Source: Filosporella fistucella (lineage: Eukaryota; Ascomycota; Leotiomycetes; Helotiales). Taken from it: a stretch of DNA of 64,000 bases. Both the position numbers and the translations under genes were made by a program. The stretch covers positions 5,394,001 through 5,458,000 of the forward strand of contig JAQJZZ010000010.1 in assembly GCA_030077755.1 (NCBI GenBank), written 5' to 3'. Below, in pieces: positions 47,545-60,187 of the stretch (the stretch's first letter is position 1; each line of letters starts with the position of its first letter). The notes under the pieces were generated by a model. The model saw only the letters and a list, made by a program, of their open reading frames with translations, was not told where the DNA came from and did not search any database.

Positions 47545-47988
47545 TTGGTGTTCTGTTGGCCAACCAATTTCTGCGGGGACGAAATTTGGGAAGCTGGAGA
47601 TGGAGGTGAAGATGGAAAACCACGCCAGAATTTTGAAGATTATCTCGGTGCCTCAACACGCGATCACGCGTTACGACTGGCTCCTTTGTCCCCTCCAAAG
47701 GGAAACCACGATCCAGAACCAGGCAATGATGTTCGAGTTCGTCCCTTCGATATCAACATTAGAAATTATCTGCCAGAGGACACTGGAGAAGAGACGACAA
47801 ACATGGATACTGATGCATCAAAGTCCGGGCTCTTCTATAGCCAGAATGCTCCCCCTTCAACCAATTCTCGTCTATCACCGCCTTTCCAGTACCATGGAAA
47901 AGTACTTCGTCCAATCTTCCAACCACGACTGAATTCACCCAAAATGGAGAATACAGGCGACGTCAGCGTATATGATAGGATAGTATAG
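47545..47988 (+). CDS. Possible small gene divergent from the sulfurase-like gene
   Basis: The frame is open for 147 codons, with codon use that looks genuine from about 47590 on (GEDGKPRQNFEDYLGAS, then RVRPFDINIRNYLPEDTGEE). The protein would be acidic, Pro-rich and without membrane segments. The true start is unclear because the first in-frame codon is not ATG, and an upstream exon may exist. The frame begins only 69 bp from the start of the divergent gene, which leaves little room for a promoter. I do not recognise it. Confidence 0.3.
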   Translation: MVFCWPTNFCGDEIWEAGDGGEDGKPRQNFEDYLGASTRDHALRLAPLSPPKGNHDPEPGNDVRVRPFDINIRNYLPEDTGEETTNMDTDASKSGLFYSQNAPPSTNSRLSPPFQYHGKVLRPIFQPRLNSPKMENTGDVSVYDRIV

Positions 47989-50097
47989 CTTTCTGTATTC
48001 TCTCCAGGTTTCGGAGTACACTTTGTCAACGATTGGAGCTACAGATGAAGGGGGATATGTCACATAGAGGTAATATCAGACCAGGGACAGCAGTTCGGGT
48101 GACTGGATGCTGAAGTAACCATATTTACAACGAGGATTTTTGAGCGGGATCCAGATTAAATCCTTCGGCTCTACCGGTTGCGCGGCTGTATCAGCACTAT
48201 CCAGGATTGAGATTCTGGGGAAAGGTACAGGGGACCTGGGAACGGGAGAAGCTCAAATTTTGACCCAGCAAGGAGTTCTCAACTCACAAGTGTGAACTTT
48301 GGGCAAGGTACTGTCTACATGTAGGCTGATATATAGAAAGCTATGCACTTCGTGTTGGCTTTCACATGTGCTTGTAATCGCAACCCAGTTCAAAGTTCTG
48401 CCCATGAGACCAATGATCCTGCTTGATGCGAGTCGGATCTTGGCACTTGATGTGCAGTAATCTCTACCATTATCGTACACTCGTGTCCTGGCAGCTGGGC
48501 TTCGGAAGACAGCACAGACATCCGTAGCAAGGTTCTTCGGCACGGTACGACAACAACTCAATTTGACAGCAGCAAAAACCTTCATCAAGCCAAGCCAAGT
48601 CCTAGTGCTTATCTTCGTGTGGATCCCATGAACAGAGAGGGGAGAAGAAAATTTCGTATTGGACTGCCGGTTCTAACTGAATTTCATCATACTGATTGTG
48701 ACTTCAGTGGGAATAGATCGAAAATCCGATTTTCCTGTGGCGTTTGTCAGATAAACGATCTGCATATTGAATTAATTTCACCCCATTACATAGCCGCCAG
48801 CTTCAGCCTGCAGAAGCGAGCGTCTAGAACAAGGGTTTTGGAAATCGAGAGACGTCTCTGAGTTCTGCAACTCCCATGCTGCTGCAGATTGGGTAAGAGA
48901 ATGGGACGAGAAAGTTGTGCCCCTCCAATAAGCTGTCTCGGAGTACACATCCTATCTCAATCCTTGCATCGGACTATTGTCAACAGGCATGTATCTCAAC
49001 TCTTGGCTATCGAGATCTGTCTTTCTCACGAGATGTTGCTGCTGCTGCTTCGGCTTGATACTCGCTTTTCCGGGTTACTGTTCATACTCCCCAGCATCCG
49101 CATCCTTACTAATTAATTATATTGAATCAGCCGCTGGTGGTTGATGTTAGACTGACCATGAATTCTATAAAAGCAAAATATAGTCTAGATGTAGCAGAAT
49201 GCTAAGCGTCAGCTGCTCACAGACAAGAAAATCCAGTATCGAAATATATAAACGCAGATCGCCCTTCTCGCCACAACATCCTGTGCTCCTAACGCATTTG
49301 CGAGTTCAGAATCCTTATCGTGCGTCATAATCTCAGCAAAAACTTTTTTTGCTGACAGACTTGCATGGCTGCTCTGCATAGCATGGGTATCATATTCGTC
49401 GAAAAATCCGATAACCGAGCTAGTTGAAATACATCTCGCAAAGAAAACTTGATCAAGAGGGGAATGCATGCAGAGTGGCATAGCACTAGCTAGGGCTTTT
49501 AAGACGAGTGATTCATCATTTTGGTCCTAGTACCTTCCCAAGGGTCTAAAATCGACCTGAGTTGAGACGATAGGTGGTGGGAATGAGGCATTCCGAGTCG
49601 ATTGTGATTCTACTTTGTCATTGGATGAGAGTGTCTTTGCAACTTGGTCAACACGAGAGCGCCAATCAAAAATTTTCAAAGTAGTCTGAAGAAGGTTGCA
49701 GGAAGTACAACGAAGTAACGATCAGAAGAGCTGAAGCAACTGCCTTCGAGATTGAAGCATATATTACTACAGCTAGCTGCATTATCTATTGGATATTCCG
49801 TATCCTGTGTGTAACACCGGATTAAGTGCAAGTTTTCGACCACGCCTAATACACTTTTGATTGAGCACTCAAAGAATCGGGATCCTATACTAAACCCTAC
49901 TTACCTGCTTTGAGTGAGCAAGCCTTGATTCTTCCCCGTGCCAGTCGTCAAGTAAGAGTCTTAACGTGGTCGGACTCTCGTAGTGAATACAGTTAGTTGA
50001 CACCGAGACATCGAGGCTGCGATCGCAAGACAACTACTGTCGACAGACAATCCCAATTCGCTTGATTCTATCTTTCAAGATCTATACATTCGAGTAC
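47989..50097. other. Intergenic, 2.1 kb
   Basis: A 111-codon minus frame at 48253-48588 has several Cys, but no convincing signal peptide or family. Nothing else is supported. Confidence 0.4.
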
Positions 50098-51827
50098 TCA
50101 TTCATATTTGGCCTCTTGCTGTTTATTCGCTTTTTCAAACCAGATAATTTCGCCCTTCACATCCGGTACAAGTTCGATTCCAAATTCTGTCACTGTTCCA
50201 TCACTTGCTTGTCGGAATTGAGCTCTCATCGCAGTGTAATACTCATTCTCGAAATCGCACCTGTCGGCAATGAAATACTCTCCAGATACATGCTCGAGAT
50301 AGAGCATAAACGGCCACTGTGTCACCCTGAGTTTAAGCAATGGGTCGGGGGGGCATGAGGATAGAAATGATAACGAGATGCGATTACACACGAAATATGG
50401 CCACTTACAGTACGATCCATGCAATCAGCCTGCAACTTCCCATCCCGAAACTTCAGTTCTAAAGTGCCATATCCAGGGTGTGTATATGTTCCGGCATAAT
50501 CTTCCAATGGTAATGACAGTGGAATCGTTGGCGTGGGTAAAATCGGGTAAAGTTCTCTGCGTTCTTCGGCTCCCTCTTCCTTTTCCTCTTCGTCCTCTTT
50601 TTCATTATGTGCATCCCAATCAAACCTCTGGTCTTCTGATATATCTAACAATTCGTCTATCAAAGCCCATTGAATCTTCTCGAGGACTGAGTAAGAAGAG
50701 CCAGTGTTTCCAAAGCCTACGAAACCCCACCTCAAGCGGGGTAGCCATACCATCGTCGAATTGAAGCCGGTGACGGAACCACCGTGCCCTATTATTTGCT
50801 CTCCATGATAGTATTGACTTTCCAGCCCGAGAGAATACAAGCTGGGGCTACAAAAGGGTTTCGGTTCTTCGTCTGTGATCATACGAGGCCTCGTCAATTC
50901 TTCATGTCCTTTTTCAGAGAGCGGCTCTGATTTGTCGATCATACACCTGATAAATTTCGCATAGTCTGGAGCTGAACAGATCATCTCCCCAGCACCACTC
51001 CCTTCCATTTGATCAGCCCATTCGACGTCAACGTATTTTTCTTTCTTTTCATCCCATCGGTACGCATGTGCCAATTGGTCGGTTCCTCGTCTCTGCCTCA
51101 AATCTTTCATTCCATAATACGAATTTCTCATGTTCAATGGTTCCCAAATCTTGTTTCTGAAAAAGTCCCCTAGGAACTGTCCTGTCCGAGTTTCCACTAG
51201 ATGCGCTGCTGCGGTGTACATCAAGTTACTGTATTGATATTTAGTCCTCAATGGAGCATTCATTGGGAGGTATCGGAATTTGCGGACAGTTGATCGAGTT
51301 GTGTCCTGAATTGTGGAGTGCACTCCCATACACGCATCATCATGACTGACAATTAAGTCAGACTTCAGTCATTATTCTCATATTGGAATCACGTACTCGG
51401 GAAATCCAGTTCTATGAGACAATATGTCTTCCACCGTCACTTGATCTGTTCGTTCATCAGACAAGACAAAATCCTCTCTCATCAGCGATGAAACTGAGGC
51501 TGGCCATTGCACATCTGTATGCTGCTCGTCATCATCGACAAGCAATGATACCGCTGCTGCAGTGAAGACTTTTGTCATGCTAGCACAATTGAAGAGCGTG
51601 CCTGATGTGACTGGCTTGTCGGGAAGCTCGCTGATTCCGTACCCCTATTCAGATCAATGGATGCCTTAAGGAGAAGGGGGGAAGATTGATATTGATACCT
51701 TGGAGATGATTGTATCATTTTCAATGACCGCGAACGAGACACCGGGAACTTTCCACCGTGTGAGGGATTCAGAGATAAGAATATCGACTTCTGGAGTGAA
51801 TTTTCCGTCCACAACAAGCCTTGCCAT
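50098..51827 (-). CDS. Beta-lactamase-fold serine hydrolase (class C / esterase type)
   Basis: Four exons, 51827-51699, 51644-51397, 51345-50409 and 50316-50098, give 510 aa. The last acceptor was taken at CACAG|TGG because it alone keeps phase and gives DRTWPFMLYLEHVSGEY. Catalytic motifs are S65-M-T-K68 (SxxK nucleophile), Y164-S-N166 (YxN) and H313-G-G315 (in place of KTG). SHRTGFPDHD and the lid-like GSGAGEMICSAPDYAKF also fit the family. The C-terminal domain (YAGTYTHPGYG) is the lipocalin-like module of LACTB/penicillin-binding relatives. The substrates of such fungal proteins are diverse: esters, lactones, lactams and D-peptides. There is no signal peptide from the chosen start, although an upstream in-frame Met at 51887 would add a hydrophobic 20 aa. 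Confidence 0.87.
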
Positions 51828-53059
51828 GATCGGTACCTGGTTGAAAAAGTGCAACGTGGCAAAATTCAAATGGCTGGAATATATCAAAATATAAAATAAG
51901 TTTCTACGAGTAGCATTAAACCCCTCCTGCTACCTAGTCACTCTTCGTGAGCCCGACATTGCAACACTTTTATGATTTTCTTACCAAGATGTACTAAATG
52001 CATCAGGTATGATTCATCCGGCGAGCCCAGGAGAAATCGTTCAAACTCATAATGAGTCGAATATGTGAGGGAATAAAGTCGTATCTGGTTGTTCAGGCAG
52101 AAGCATGGGTGGAATTGACGTCAATTAGCTGCCTACTCGGCCTCGCATAAGCATTTTCGACTCAAAAAGTGTCAGCGCCATCGATGTCTTGCAGTTAGCT
52201 AAGGGAGAGTGCCGCGCCTAGACTCTGCAACATTTGTGCTATTGAGTATTTTTATGTCTCATACATTGATTGATTGGGTGTAAGCCATTGTTCAGAAATG
52301 ACCCGGATGCCTCGGTGGTGGGGGAAGTCGACAAGACAATGAGCAGAAGTTAAGATCACATTACAATTACTGAGTGAGTCTCGTGCAAAGGTTTGTGCTA
52401 CACTGCCATTGTAACTCATTCTATTGCCTGCTGTCCACTTTCTCTTGCAAGCAAAATTGCGGTCCTTCACTGATCCCTCAAAACAGCTTGTATTACTGAT
52501 TCCCCCAGTTGGAACTCTCACCTCACTAGCCCTTCCTGCTATAAACACTCGAAGCACTATAGCTGCCCAGAGTTAGACTGTATGAACTGAGTAAAACTTA
52601 TAGGCCCTTATGAAATATTCATATCTGTTTGTGGCTGCCCAAGACTGGCCCATCTTTTCACCCTTGTGTTCGATTGGCACCAATTTTACAGACCTTCCTG
52701 GATTATTAAAATTAATTTTCTTGCCCATCTACTACCCAACTCATCATCTACGCTAGGTAAAAGTCAAAATTTGGAACCTGGACTAACTCAGGTCTATGTA
52801 GCCGCTACTGATCGTGCTTCTTACAAAGCTACAAATGAAATACTAAGAAACAGGCTATGCTTCCTGCTTTGCCAATAGCATATATCACCAAAATTTCACA
52901 TAGCTATCTGCCCAACGTCTCTATACCCAGAGGTTTCGCCGTACATGTGAATCATCTCCGGGTTCCTATAATAGCAATGAGAGTCTTTATTCCCCTCCCT
53001 GGATCTCCTCAAAGACACCGAGCTAAAGGAAGGAACTATTTTGAAGGCTAGGGATTAAA
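51828..53059. other. Intergenic, 1.2 kb
   Basis: It contains a minus frame at 52252-52557 with a chance or relic serine-protease motif (see findings). No gene is called. Confidence 0.4.
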
Positions 53060-53340
53060 GTTTCTCCAGACGTCTTACAACGAAAAAGCATGTTACTCGC
53101 TCAGAAGATTCGTTGCACTCCGTCTGGAAAAACTTATTTCCCTTTAGCCAATAGAACGCCTCGATTCAGCAACTATAAAAGCAAGCTTGTTCAGACGTCT
53201 TGCAATGAAACGGCACACCGCCTCCTCAAAAGATTCGTTGCATGACGTCTGGAAAAACTCTGGCTCTTGAGACCAATAGGAGGCTTCGCTTTGAGACTAG
53301 GGAAGTACGTTTTTCCAGACGGAGTGCAACGAAACATCTG
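53060..53340. repeat. Alternating direct and inverted copies of a GCAACGAA core
   Basis: Direct copies (CAGACG-TCTTACAACGAAA type) lie near 53069, 53192 and 53314. Inverted copies (TTCGTTGCA...CGTCTGG) lie near 53110 and 53232. Each direct-inverted pair can fold into a hairpin with matching CCAGACG and GCAACGAA arms and an unmatched 3-4 bp between them. Confidence 0.75.
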
Positions 53341-53924
53341 CTCCCCAGCTGACTGAGGACTTAGAGAAAGTTTCCTCTTTCAGGAAAGAGCAGCGAAATA
53401 CAGTCTCTACCTTAGATATATCGAAGTGAGAAAGTCCAGGGATGCTGAGTATATTCACGTATGATGAGCTCACCGATCGTAGCTCTGCGTCCACAATATG
53501 GGCAAAGAAAACATTAACATAAGTGCACTACTATGCCAACCTTCAAGTGCAGATGCCATACCTTAGTATTATAACAATGCCATACTATATGTAGGTACAG
53601 TGGGTTCTCGACAAACAGAACAAGACATCCTTTCTGCCACCTAGACAGTAAGGTCAAAGCAAGCTGAACGTAGACCGCTGGAGGTCGTGATACAGCAAAA
53701 TGCAGCCACCCCGGGCTTAACATGAGCTGTCAATCAAGGTGGAAAGAGATCTATAGGCATTTAGCCTCTAACCTAGCCTTTCTATGCAATGAGACTATTC
53801 ATCCCCATACTATAGCCTAGAGCTGAGAGCTTCCGGTCCATAATCGCCATACAGAGAAACACCATACAGATTCTGGCCCTACCCTAGCTTTCAAAGCAAG
53901 CAGGCAGGCGAAGGTAGAGAAACT

Positions 53925-55310
53925 ACTCCATCTGTCATGCAGCGAAATCGACTCATTCCTCTCTGACGCCTAGTGCAGAGGGGAATTTGACTATCCCCCC
54001 CCCCCAAACGATCGTTATACATCAAAGCGCGAAGAGTAGCTACTTTACCTACTATATATACTAAAGGGAGGGAGGTTTTCCTACTCGTCTTGCTATAAAA
54101 TTCTTAAAATAATTACTATTAACTATATACACTAAGCAGAAGATAGTTATTCTAGTCATCTTACAATAAAATCTACCTCTGTTAATAAAATCTAGGGTAG
54201 AAAAGGTTCTGGTCCGGACTCCGGCGTCGTCGTGCAACGAAGTTCTATTACCTCTATTTCTATTACCCAGAGGACAAGAATATCCGAACTAAGAGAATCG
54301 GTATGCAACAAAATTATATTTCTTCTATTTCTGTCGCCCCAAGAGATAAGGAAACTCGAGCTGAAAAGTTATTATATAACGAAATCATATTTCTATCTTT
54401 TCTTCCGCTTTAGGAAGACTAATACCTTGAAGCTAAGAAAGTCGTTACGCAACGAAACGCAGTCCCTTCCATTTCTATTGCGCTAAAGAGGATAATGACT
54501 AAGGATAAGGAAGTGAAGATAGTTACTCCGCTTAAATCGTCATGTAACGAAATCCGACTACTGCCTCTTTCTGCCATTTTGCCACTCTAAAAGAGGGAAA
54601 GCTCAGGCTAAGGAAGTAAAGCTAGGAATTCCGCCCAGGTCGTTATGCAACGAAACTCCCAAAGCAGCTATCCTACAGGCTACATCAGATGAAAGTGTTC
54701 TAGTCGTCCTGCAACGAAACTCCCAAAGCAGCTATCTTACGGGCTATATCAGATGAAAGTTTTCCAGTCGTCGTGCAACGAAGGCCTACCCCTTCATTTT
54801 CTGCCGCTTTCCAAACAAGGAGGCTTAAGCTAGTAAAGTGAAGATAGGAATTCCGCCTAAGTCGTTATGCAACGAAACTCTGAAAGCAGCATATGGGATG
54901 AAAATTCCCTAGTCGTCTTGCAACGGAATTCAGTCCCTTCAATGTCTGCTACTCCAAAAGAAGGGAGGCCCAGGCTAAGCAAGTGAAGAAAGAAGTCGGT
55001 CCGTAGTCGTTATGCAATAACACTCTCAAGGCAGCTATACTGGAAGCTACACGGGATGAAAATTCTTTAGTCGTTATGCAACGAAATCATTCCCTTTACT
55101 TTCTGCCGCTTTAAATAGAAAGTGGGTTCAAGCTAAGCAAGTAAAGAGAGAAGTCGGTCTATGGTCGTCATGCAACGAAATGCTTAACAAGCTAGATAAG
55201 ATGAAAATCTCCTAGTCGTTATGCAACGAAATTCTCAAAGCAGCGATCCTACAGGCTACATCGGATGAAATTTTTCCAGTCGTCGTGCAACGAAACGCCT
55301 CCCCTATAGC
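53925..55310. repeat. Long interspersed-core array (GTCGT-NNN-GCAACGAAA type)
   Basis: The core recurs near 54233, 54301, 54376, 54446, 54539, 54643, 54706, 54770, 54864, 54915, 55009, 55073, 55167, 55218 and 55282. Weaker copies lie near 53935, 54085 and 54155. Between cores two filler types tend to alternate. A long one (about 94 bp step) contains TTTCTGCCGCTTT and AAGCTAAGCAAGTGAAG. A short one (51-64 bp step) contains AAAGCAGCTATCCTACAGGC and GATGAAA. The three bases inside the core vary (TTA, TCC, TCG, TCT, TCA). Confidence 0.85.
53995..54005. repeat. Poly-C run (11 bases)
   Basis: Eleven C in a row inside the repeat field. Confidence 0.95.
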
Positions 55311-56116
55311 TAGTGCTTTCAAGCCGCAAATGGGCTACTGTTAACTTTGCAAGGGATGAAAGGAGAAGGAGAGCCTTGTTTAATGCCTAATGTCTTTATA
55401 GCTTGAGATCATGGCAATAGCTAGTTGATGAAAGTATCTTAGATTATGGTAGAGAGGTGGAGGGGGTAAGTCTTATTACAGGATTAAATAAGGTTGTCTT
55501 GTATTTTGCAAATGCTTTTAAATGTGATATAGTACATGATTCAAAAGGACAAAGAGATTTCCACTTGGAACTTTGAAAGACAGGAGTTTTCAGAGGGGGG
55601 AGGAAGGGTCGTCGACAAGTAAGTGGAATTGACTATAAGTGGTAATTGTAAGTAAATTAATGGATACTCATGACTCTAGAGAGGGGATAAAAAAGACTTT
55701 CAAAATGTTTTGGGATATAGAGAAGATCATCTATTAATACTTTGACATCATGACGTCCAAGTAAGAACAAATAGCAATTCTCTTTAGTGTGGGTATATAT
55801 TCAAATCTCATCTTACAAGCAGGAACGTTCGTTTCTTCCTGCTTCTCACTTCCCACCGTGGTTCGTGGTTCGTGTTTCCATGTGCCAGCTTCCTTAAGCT
55901 AGCACGGGTATCATGTGTCCAATATTAAGCATCCATCGTACTGGGTATCGACCTTATCCAATCCTTCCTTTGTGACTTTTACTCGCCAGATCCCTGGTCT
56001 GGTCAGTTGTATATCACAAACCGGTCCATACTTCCCCTCACCGAGCCTCTACACTATTGCTCAGCAGCTATTGTCCCAAATCAAGCTATTTCCCCTCCAT
56101 CCCACCCTAATCCCCA
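55311..56116. other. Intergenic after the repeat field
   Basis: 806 bp, AT-rich. No gene is supported. Confidence 0.45.
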
Positions 56117-56788
56117 TCACTCACTCAACCTCAGCGTCAACACAATCAAACTCGCATAAGCGCCTACACTCAACGCCGTCAAAATCACCACCGCATTCCC
56201 ACTCGTCCTAAACCTCTTCCTCCCCACGCCATCATCCCCAAGCTCACTAAAAAACTGTCTGTTTCCTTCATACCTCCTATACAAACTCACAAACAGGATG
56301 CCAATACCATATGTAGCGAACAGCGCGCCGATGGAATAGAATTCCGCAGTGAAGATCTTGAGGACTACGAGAGCGAAGGAGAATTGCCCGAGGGCGGTGC
56401 GGATATATGCTCCTTCGAAAGTGCGTTGAGCGGCGCGGATTTCGACGAGTCTGAGGAGGGGGGTGTTAGTTGGTTTTGAGGGGAAGAGGAGGGGGAAGGG
56501 GATATACTCTTGTGCTGTGAGAACCACGCTTCTAGCTCGATGGAGGCGGAGATGAAGTCTATCTTCCGGATGAGGCTGCAAAACATTCATTAACGACATG
56601 TTTCTCTCCGCCTCTTATACATCTGCCCCTCCTCGCTCTTTAAAAACTGTATCTTGGGTATCTCCTCACACCGAACTTAAACCCACCTAATACACGGAGA
56701 AAACCTCATAACAAAGAGAGAGAGAAATAGAGAGAAAACGAACCTCAAACATGCCCAAATAATGGCTCCGTGGAGAATCAAGTGCCAT
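56117..56788 (-). CDS. DUF202-type small membrane protein
   Basis: Three exons, 56788-56744, 56575-56508 and 56450-56117 (introns 168 and 57 nt), give 148 aa. The phases choose the frame giving VVLTAQE-LVEIRAAQRTFEGAYIRTALG (shortened), the DUF202 signature with its conserved Arg-Thr pair. Membrane helices are around FSFALVVLKIF, FYSIGALFATYGIGILFVSLY and AVVILTALSVGAYASLIVLTL. Related DUF202 modules occur in the vacuolar transporter chaperone Vtc1, but this protein is not clearly Vtc1. Function is unknown. If the long first intron is not used, the start would be the ATG at 56599 (MSLMNVLQ). Confidence 0.75.
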
Positions 56789-58598
56789 GGTAGGTACCGT
56801 TAATCCTTGACCAGGACTAGGGATAGCAAATACAAGTGCCAAAACTGCGAATAGCGATGCCGCGAAATGGCGTGCTTGCTTACCGGGCCAGTCAGCCAGC
56901 CAGCTGTGGTTGTTTGTCTTTTTGCCTGTTGGCTTGTATTGCTTGTTTGGGCGTGGGGTTTGTATTACGATGGGGGGTCATCTGTACGACGTTGTGGAGA
57001 TGGGTGGTATGTGGGAGCCTGGGATATAAGGCTGAGATGAGGTTGAGAAATTAAGTAGCTGGAGGTGAGGTGGAAGTGGGTGGTGGATGCATGTCGCCTG
57101 TCCCTGTCAAGGCAGTAAAGGAAGGCAAGATCCGAAAAGAGAACGTCAAGCTGCAATGCAATGTACATGTTCCCTATCAGCCAGAAACATGCATTGCATA
57201 GCGACTGACCTACCTACAGCCCTCACCTCACTCAGGGAGACAGGCAACACAACATTGAGCCCAGCATGCATTTCACTACCGGGACACATGCGTACAGCCT
57301 TTCTCTGAAGTGCCGGCCAGAACTTGCATATCGCATAACTGCCTGCCTGCTCGATCGATGGCATGCTGGCTTACCATTCCATCTCATATTTATGGCAGGG
57401 AATGGGAGGGGAGCATTGGTATAGTAAAGAAGTAATATCTTCATGAAGAAAAGCTTATATACATACAAAACCCAACATACAAGACTTAATCCCTTTCCAT
57501 TCCCTTTCCATTTCCCTTTCCTGTCATGATTCCCCTTCCCCTTCCCAATTCCGTGCAAAACTCCACTTCCACCCCTTCCCTCCTTCCGGTATTGTCCATC
57601 GTATCCCCATGTCTGAGCTCGTCTTGTCCATGCTAGGTTCTATGGCATATGGTACCTTAACGTAACATGTCATACCCCGCTTCCCACCCGTCCACTTTTC
57701 ACATCGTTTCGTGTGACATATACATAGATGAATTGAATGATCCTTTCCCTCCTTTTGAACTTCCATATCTCAAATCCCTTTACCCATCGCCATATCCTTT
57801 TTCCATTCTTGCGTTCCTCTGAGTTTCCTTCCCTTTTCTTTCGGTTCTCCGGTTTTCTTGGTTATTATCTGATTGTTTGTTGGGGTCGTTAAGTGTCGTT
57901 ATTGTACAATATACATTTCCTGCGCTTCACCGCCTCGCCGCTTCGGTCAGCTTGTTGAGTTGTAGTGTCTTTTCTGAACATTTGTTGGGTGTTCTTGGCG
58001 TCAGTATTCGTTTTTAGTCGCGACTGCTCGTTGTACCTGAAAATTGATCTTCGTCTCTACTTCAAAGTTTTGGTCTTTTTGGCCATGCCATTCTGCCTCT
58101 CTGCTTCTGTATCTCTGTGGTTCTCTCCGCCCTTGAAATTGGATGCTGCCTTCGAGTCTGAATTAGGTAGCCCGCAGCGTAGGAGGAAGTTTCCTGGGGT
58201 TATGAATCCTCCTATCGGTTCCTATGACATCGATGGCTAATTAAGCAGCGTCGTCCCATGTTCGGTTCTCCCATATCCGCTATCCCGAAGGAGGGACATA
58301 ACATGTTCCTCGTAGAGAGTAATTCACATCGCAAAAAGGTATCCATGAGGGCTGTTGGTCGGCGGGTTTCGCTCGTTGCAAATGGTTTTCGAGTAGCGAA
58401 TAAATCTGTTGTGTTAACTGTAGCAGATGATGTCTAGATGCCGCAAATCTTATTTCCAGCCATTTCGCAAAGAATATCCATCACTATTGAAGCAATTCTC
58501 AGGTTCGCACAGCCACAGGTGATGCCGCTACCTTCATCCAACTACTAATTTAACTCCTTCCACCATTTCAAACCGCTTCCTTATCGCACACACCACCC
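56789..58598. other. Intergenic, 1.8 kb
   Basis: Pyrimidine-rich low-complexity stretch at about 57480-57860 (CCTTTCC-like). No gene is supported. Confidence 0.5.
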
Positions 58599-60187
58599 TT
58601 AACGTCCTGAATGAGGCGGTGGATAATACATGCCATTCTGAGGATCTCCATAAGCATAACCTGTTGGCTGGGCATGTCCTCCTTGAACGTGGGGTGGTGG
58701 GGGCGGTGGTGGTCCATGAGATCCATTCCAACCCTCATAATGCTCAGCACCTGCACTCGCAGGCTTTTGATACGAATAGGGTTGTTGCCAGTTAGAAAAA
58801 GGTACGGGAGGCAAAGAATGGGCGGAATGTGGGTGCGAAGTTTCCACTGGTGTCGCAGAAGCAATTTCGTGGGATGTGACAGTGGGTCCTGAAGTTTGAA
58901 TAGGTGGTGGGTACATGCCAGAAGATTGCAATACCCTCGGCTTCGTGGTATAGTGATCTGTAGCTGGATTTGGAAGTGGATGCGGGTGTGGATACGGTGA
59001 GTACTGCTGTTGATTTTGTAACCCTTCGAGATTGCTATACGAAATCGATCTCTGAGGTTGAGGGACATTCCAAGGAACCTCTTCTCTCGGACTTGCTTCT
59101 GTGTGAGTTGCTGGCCAATTTTGTGGGGGTGGAATCTGGAGATTTGGCGTGAAAGGTGAAAAGGCTGGGGTTAGCGGAGAATCTTGAGGATTGACTCTCC
59201 AAAAAGACTGAGGTACATCTGTTTGAGCCTTTGTGCTCGGAGAAGCATCAGGTGCCATCCAGTTGGTAGCACCCTGATGTGCGTTTTGACTATATTCATA
59301 GTTTCGAGATGAAGTGACCACTGAAGGTTGTTAGAATTTTGAGAATATCGATGGGTAGAATTCTACCTTTATTTTCCGGCGAGAAGCTTTCGGTCCTTTG
59401 GCGCTTCATATGAGGCCCGCCGAGATCTTGAATGGGGGGCATATTCAGATGAGGATATGGCAGAGTTGTTGGTATCTCATGTGGTTGATTTGACGAAGCC
59501 GATGGAGATGATGACTCTGAAGCTCTCTCCGGTCCACTCTGAGCCTTTGATCCTCTTCGTCTTGGATCTGGTGGTGGCTGTTGATCGACTGGGTAGAAGT
59601 TGCATTCCTTTTTCAACCTGATGCAATTCGAGCAACGACCCTGGGGATCTCCTTGAGCAGGGATGCACCTAATCTTTCTTCTCCGACAGTGACCTACACA
59701 CAGGGTCAGTAACCCAACCTATAAAAGATACTCGGGCTTGATGGTGTTTCCCGTTGAGTTAGTGCTCACCACATGCAACAGACGTTCTATGATACCCTAA
59801 TTTATTCCTTCTCTTCTCTGCTGATAAAGCGAGCGCAGCAGCGTCTGCTGTCGCTTGGCCTCGGACATTTGGAGTCGACATTGATCTTTTTATCTTTGCT
59901 GACTTTGCTGATGATGCTGCTGCTGAAGTTCCACGGTTTTTAAGTGTTGGAGAAATCGGCTTGGTTGACAGTGGTGGTGGTGTTGACGAATGATCCAGTT
60001 GGGGATGGTGAAATCCAGGTATCATATTCGACGATGATTCAAGACCATGAGATGGCAGTGGATATTGATACGACATAGAAGCTGGAGGTCCTTCCGGTCC
60101 TGTGGAGGAGAATGTATTTGGAGGATCACCCAGGTTCCACATACCGGACTTCGAGTAGAAAGGTGCTTGGACAGAGACTGCCATCAA
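58599..60187 (-). CDS. Zn2Cys6 (Gal4-type) transcription factor
   Basis: Three exons, 60187-59770, 59693-59367 and 59320-58599 (introns 76 and 46 nt), give 488 aa. The first intron splits the zinc cluster, and splicing restores C139-x2-C142-x6-C149-x10-C160-x2-C163-x6-C170 with the basic RRRKIR between. The N-terminal part is Ser/Pro-rich. The region after the cluster is Pro/Gln/Ser/Tyr-rich and disordered, with a polyproline tract near the end (GPPPPPPPH). No fungal-specific middle homology domain is visible, so this is a short regulator with a central finger. It is nuclear and binds DNA. Target genes are unknown. It is followed upstream by 3.8 kb without a gene, which may be a long promoter. 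Confidence 0.88.

Noticed and set aside
48253..48588. Cys-containing 111-codon minus frame as a possible secreted protein
   Set aside because: The N-terminus is not a clear signal peptide, and the Cys spacing matches nothing I know.
53925..55310. CRISPR-like layout (short constant core with spacers)
   Set aside because: Fillers are repeats of each other and vary in length, the core is degenerate, and the genome is eukaryotic. It is a satellite, not a CRISPR array.
58568..59068. 166-codon frame overlapping the Zn2Cys6 gene
   Set aside because: It is a shadow in another frame of the Pro/Gln-rich exon 3.
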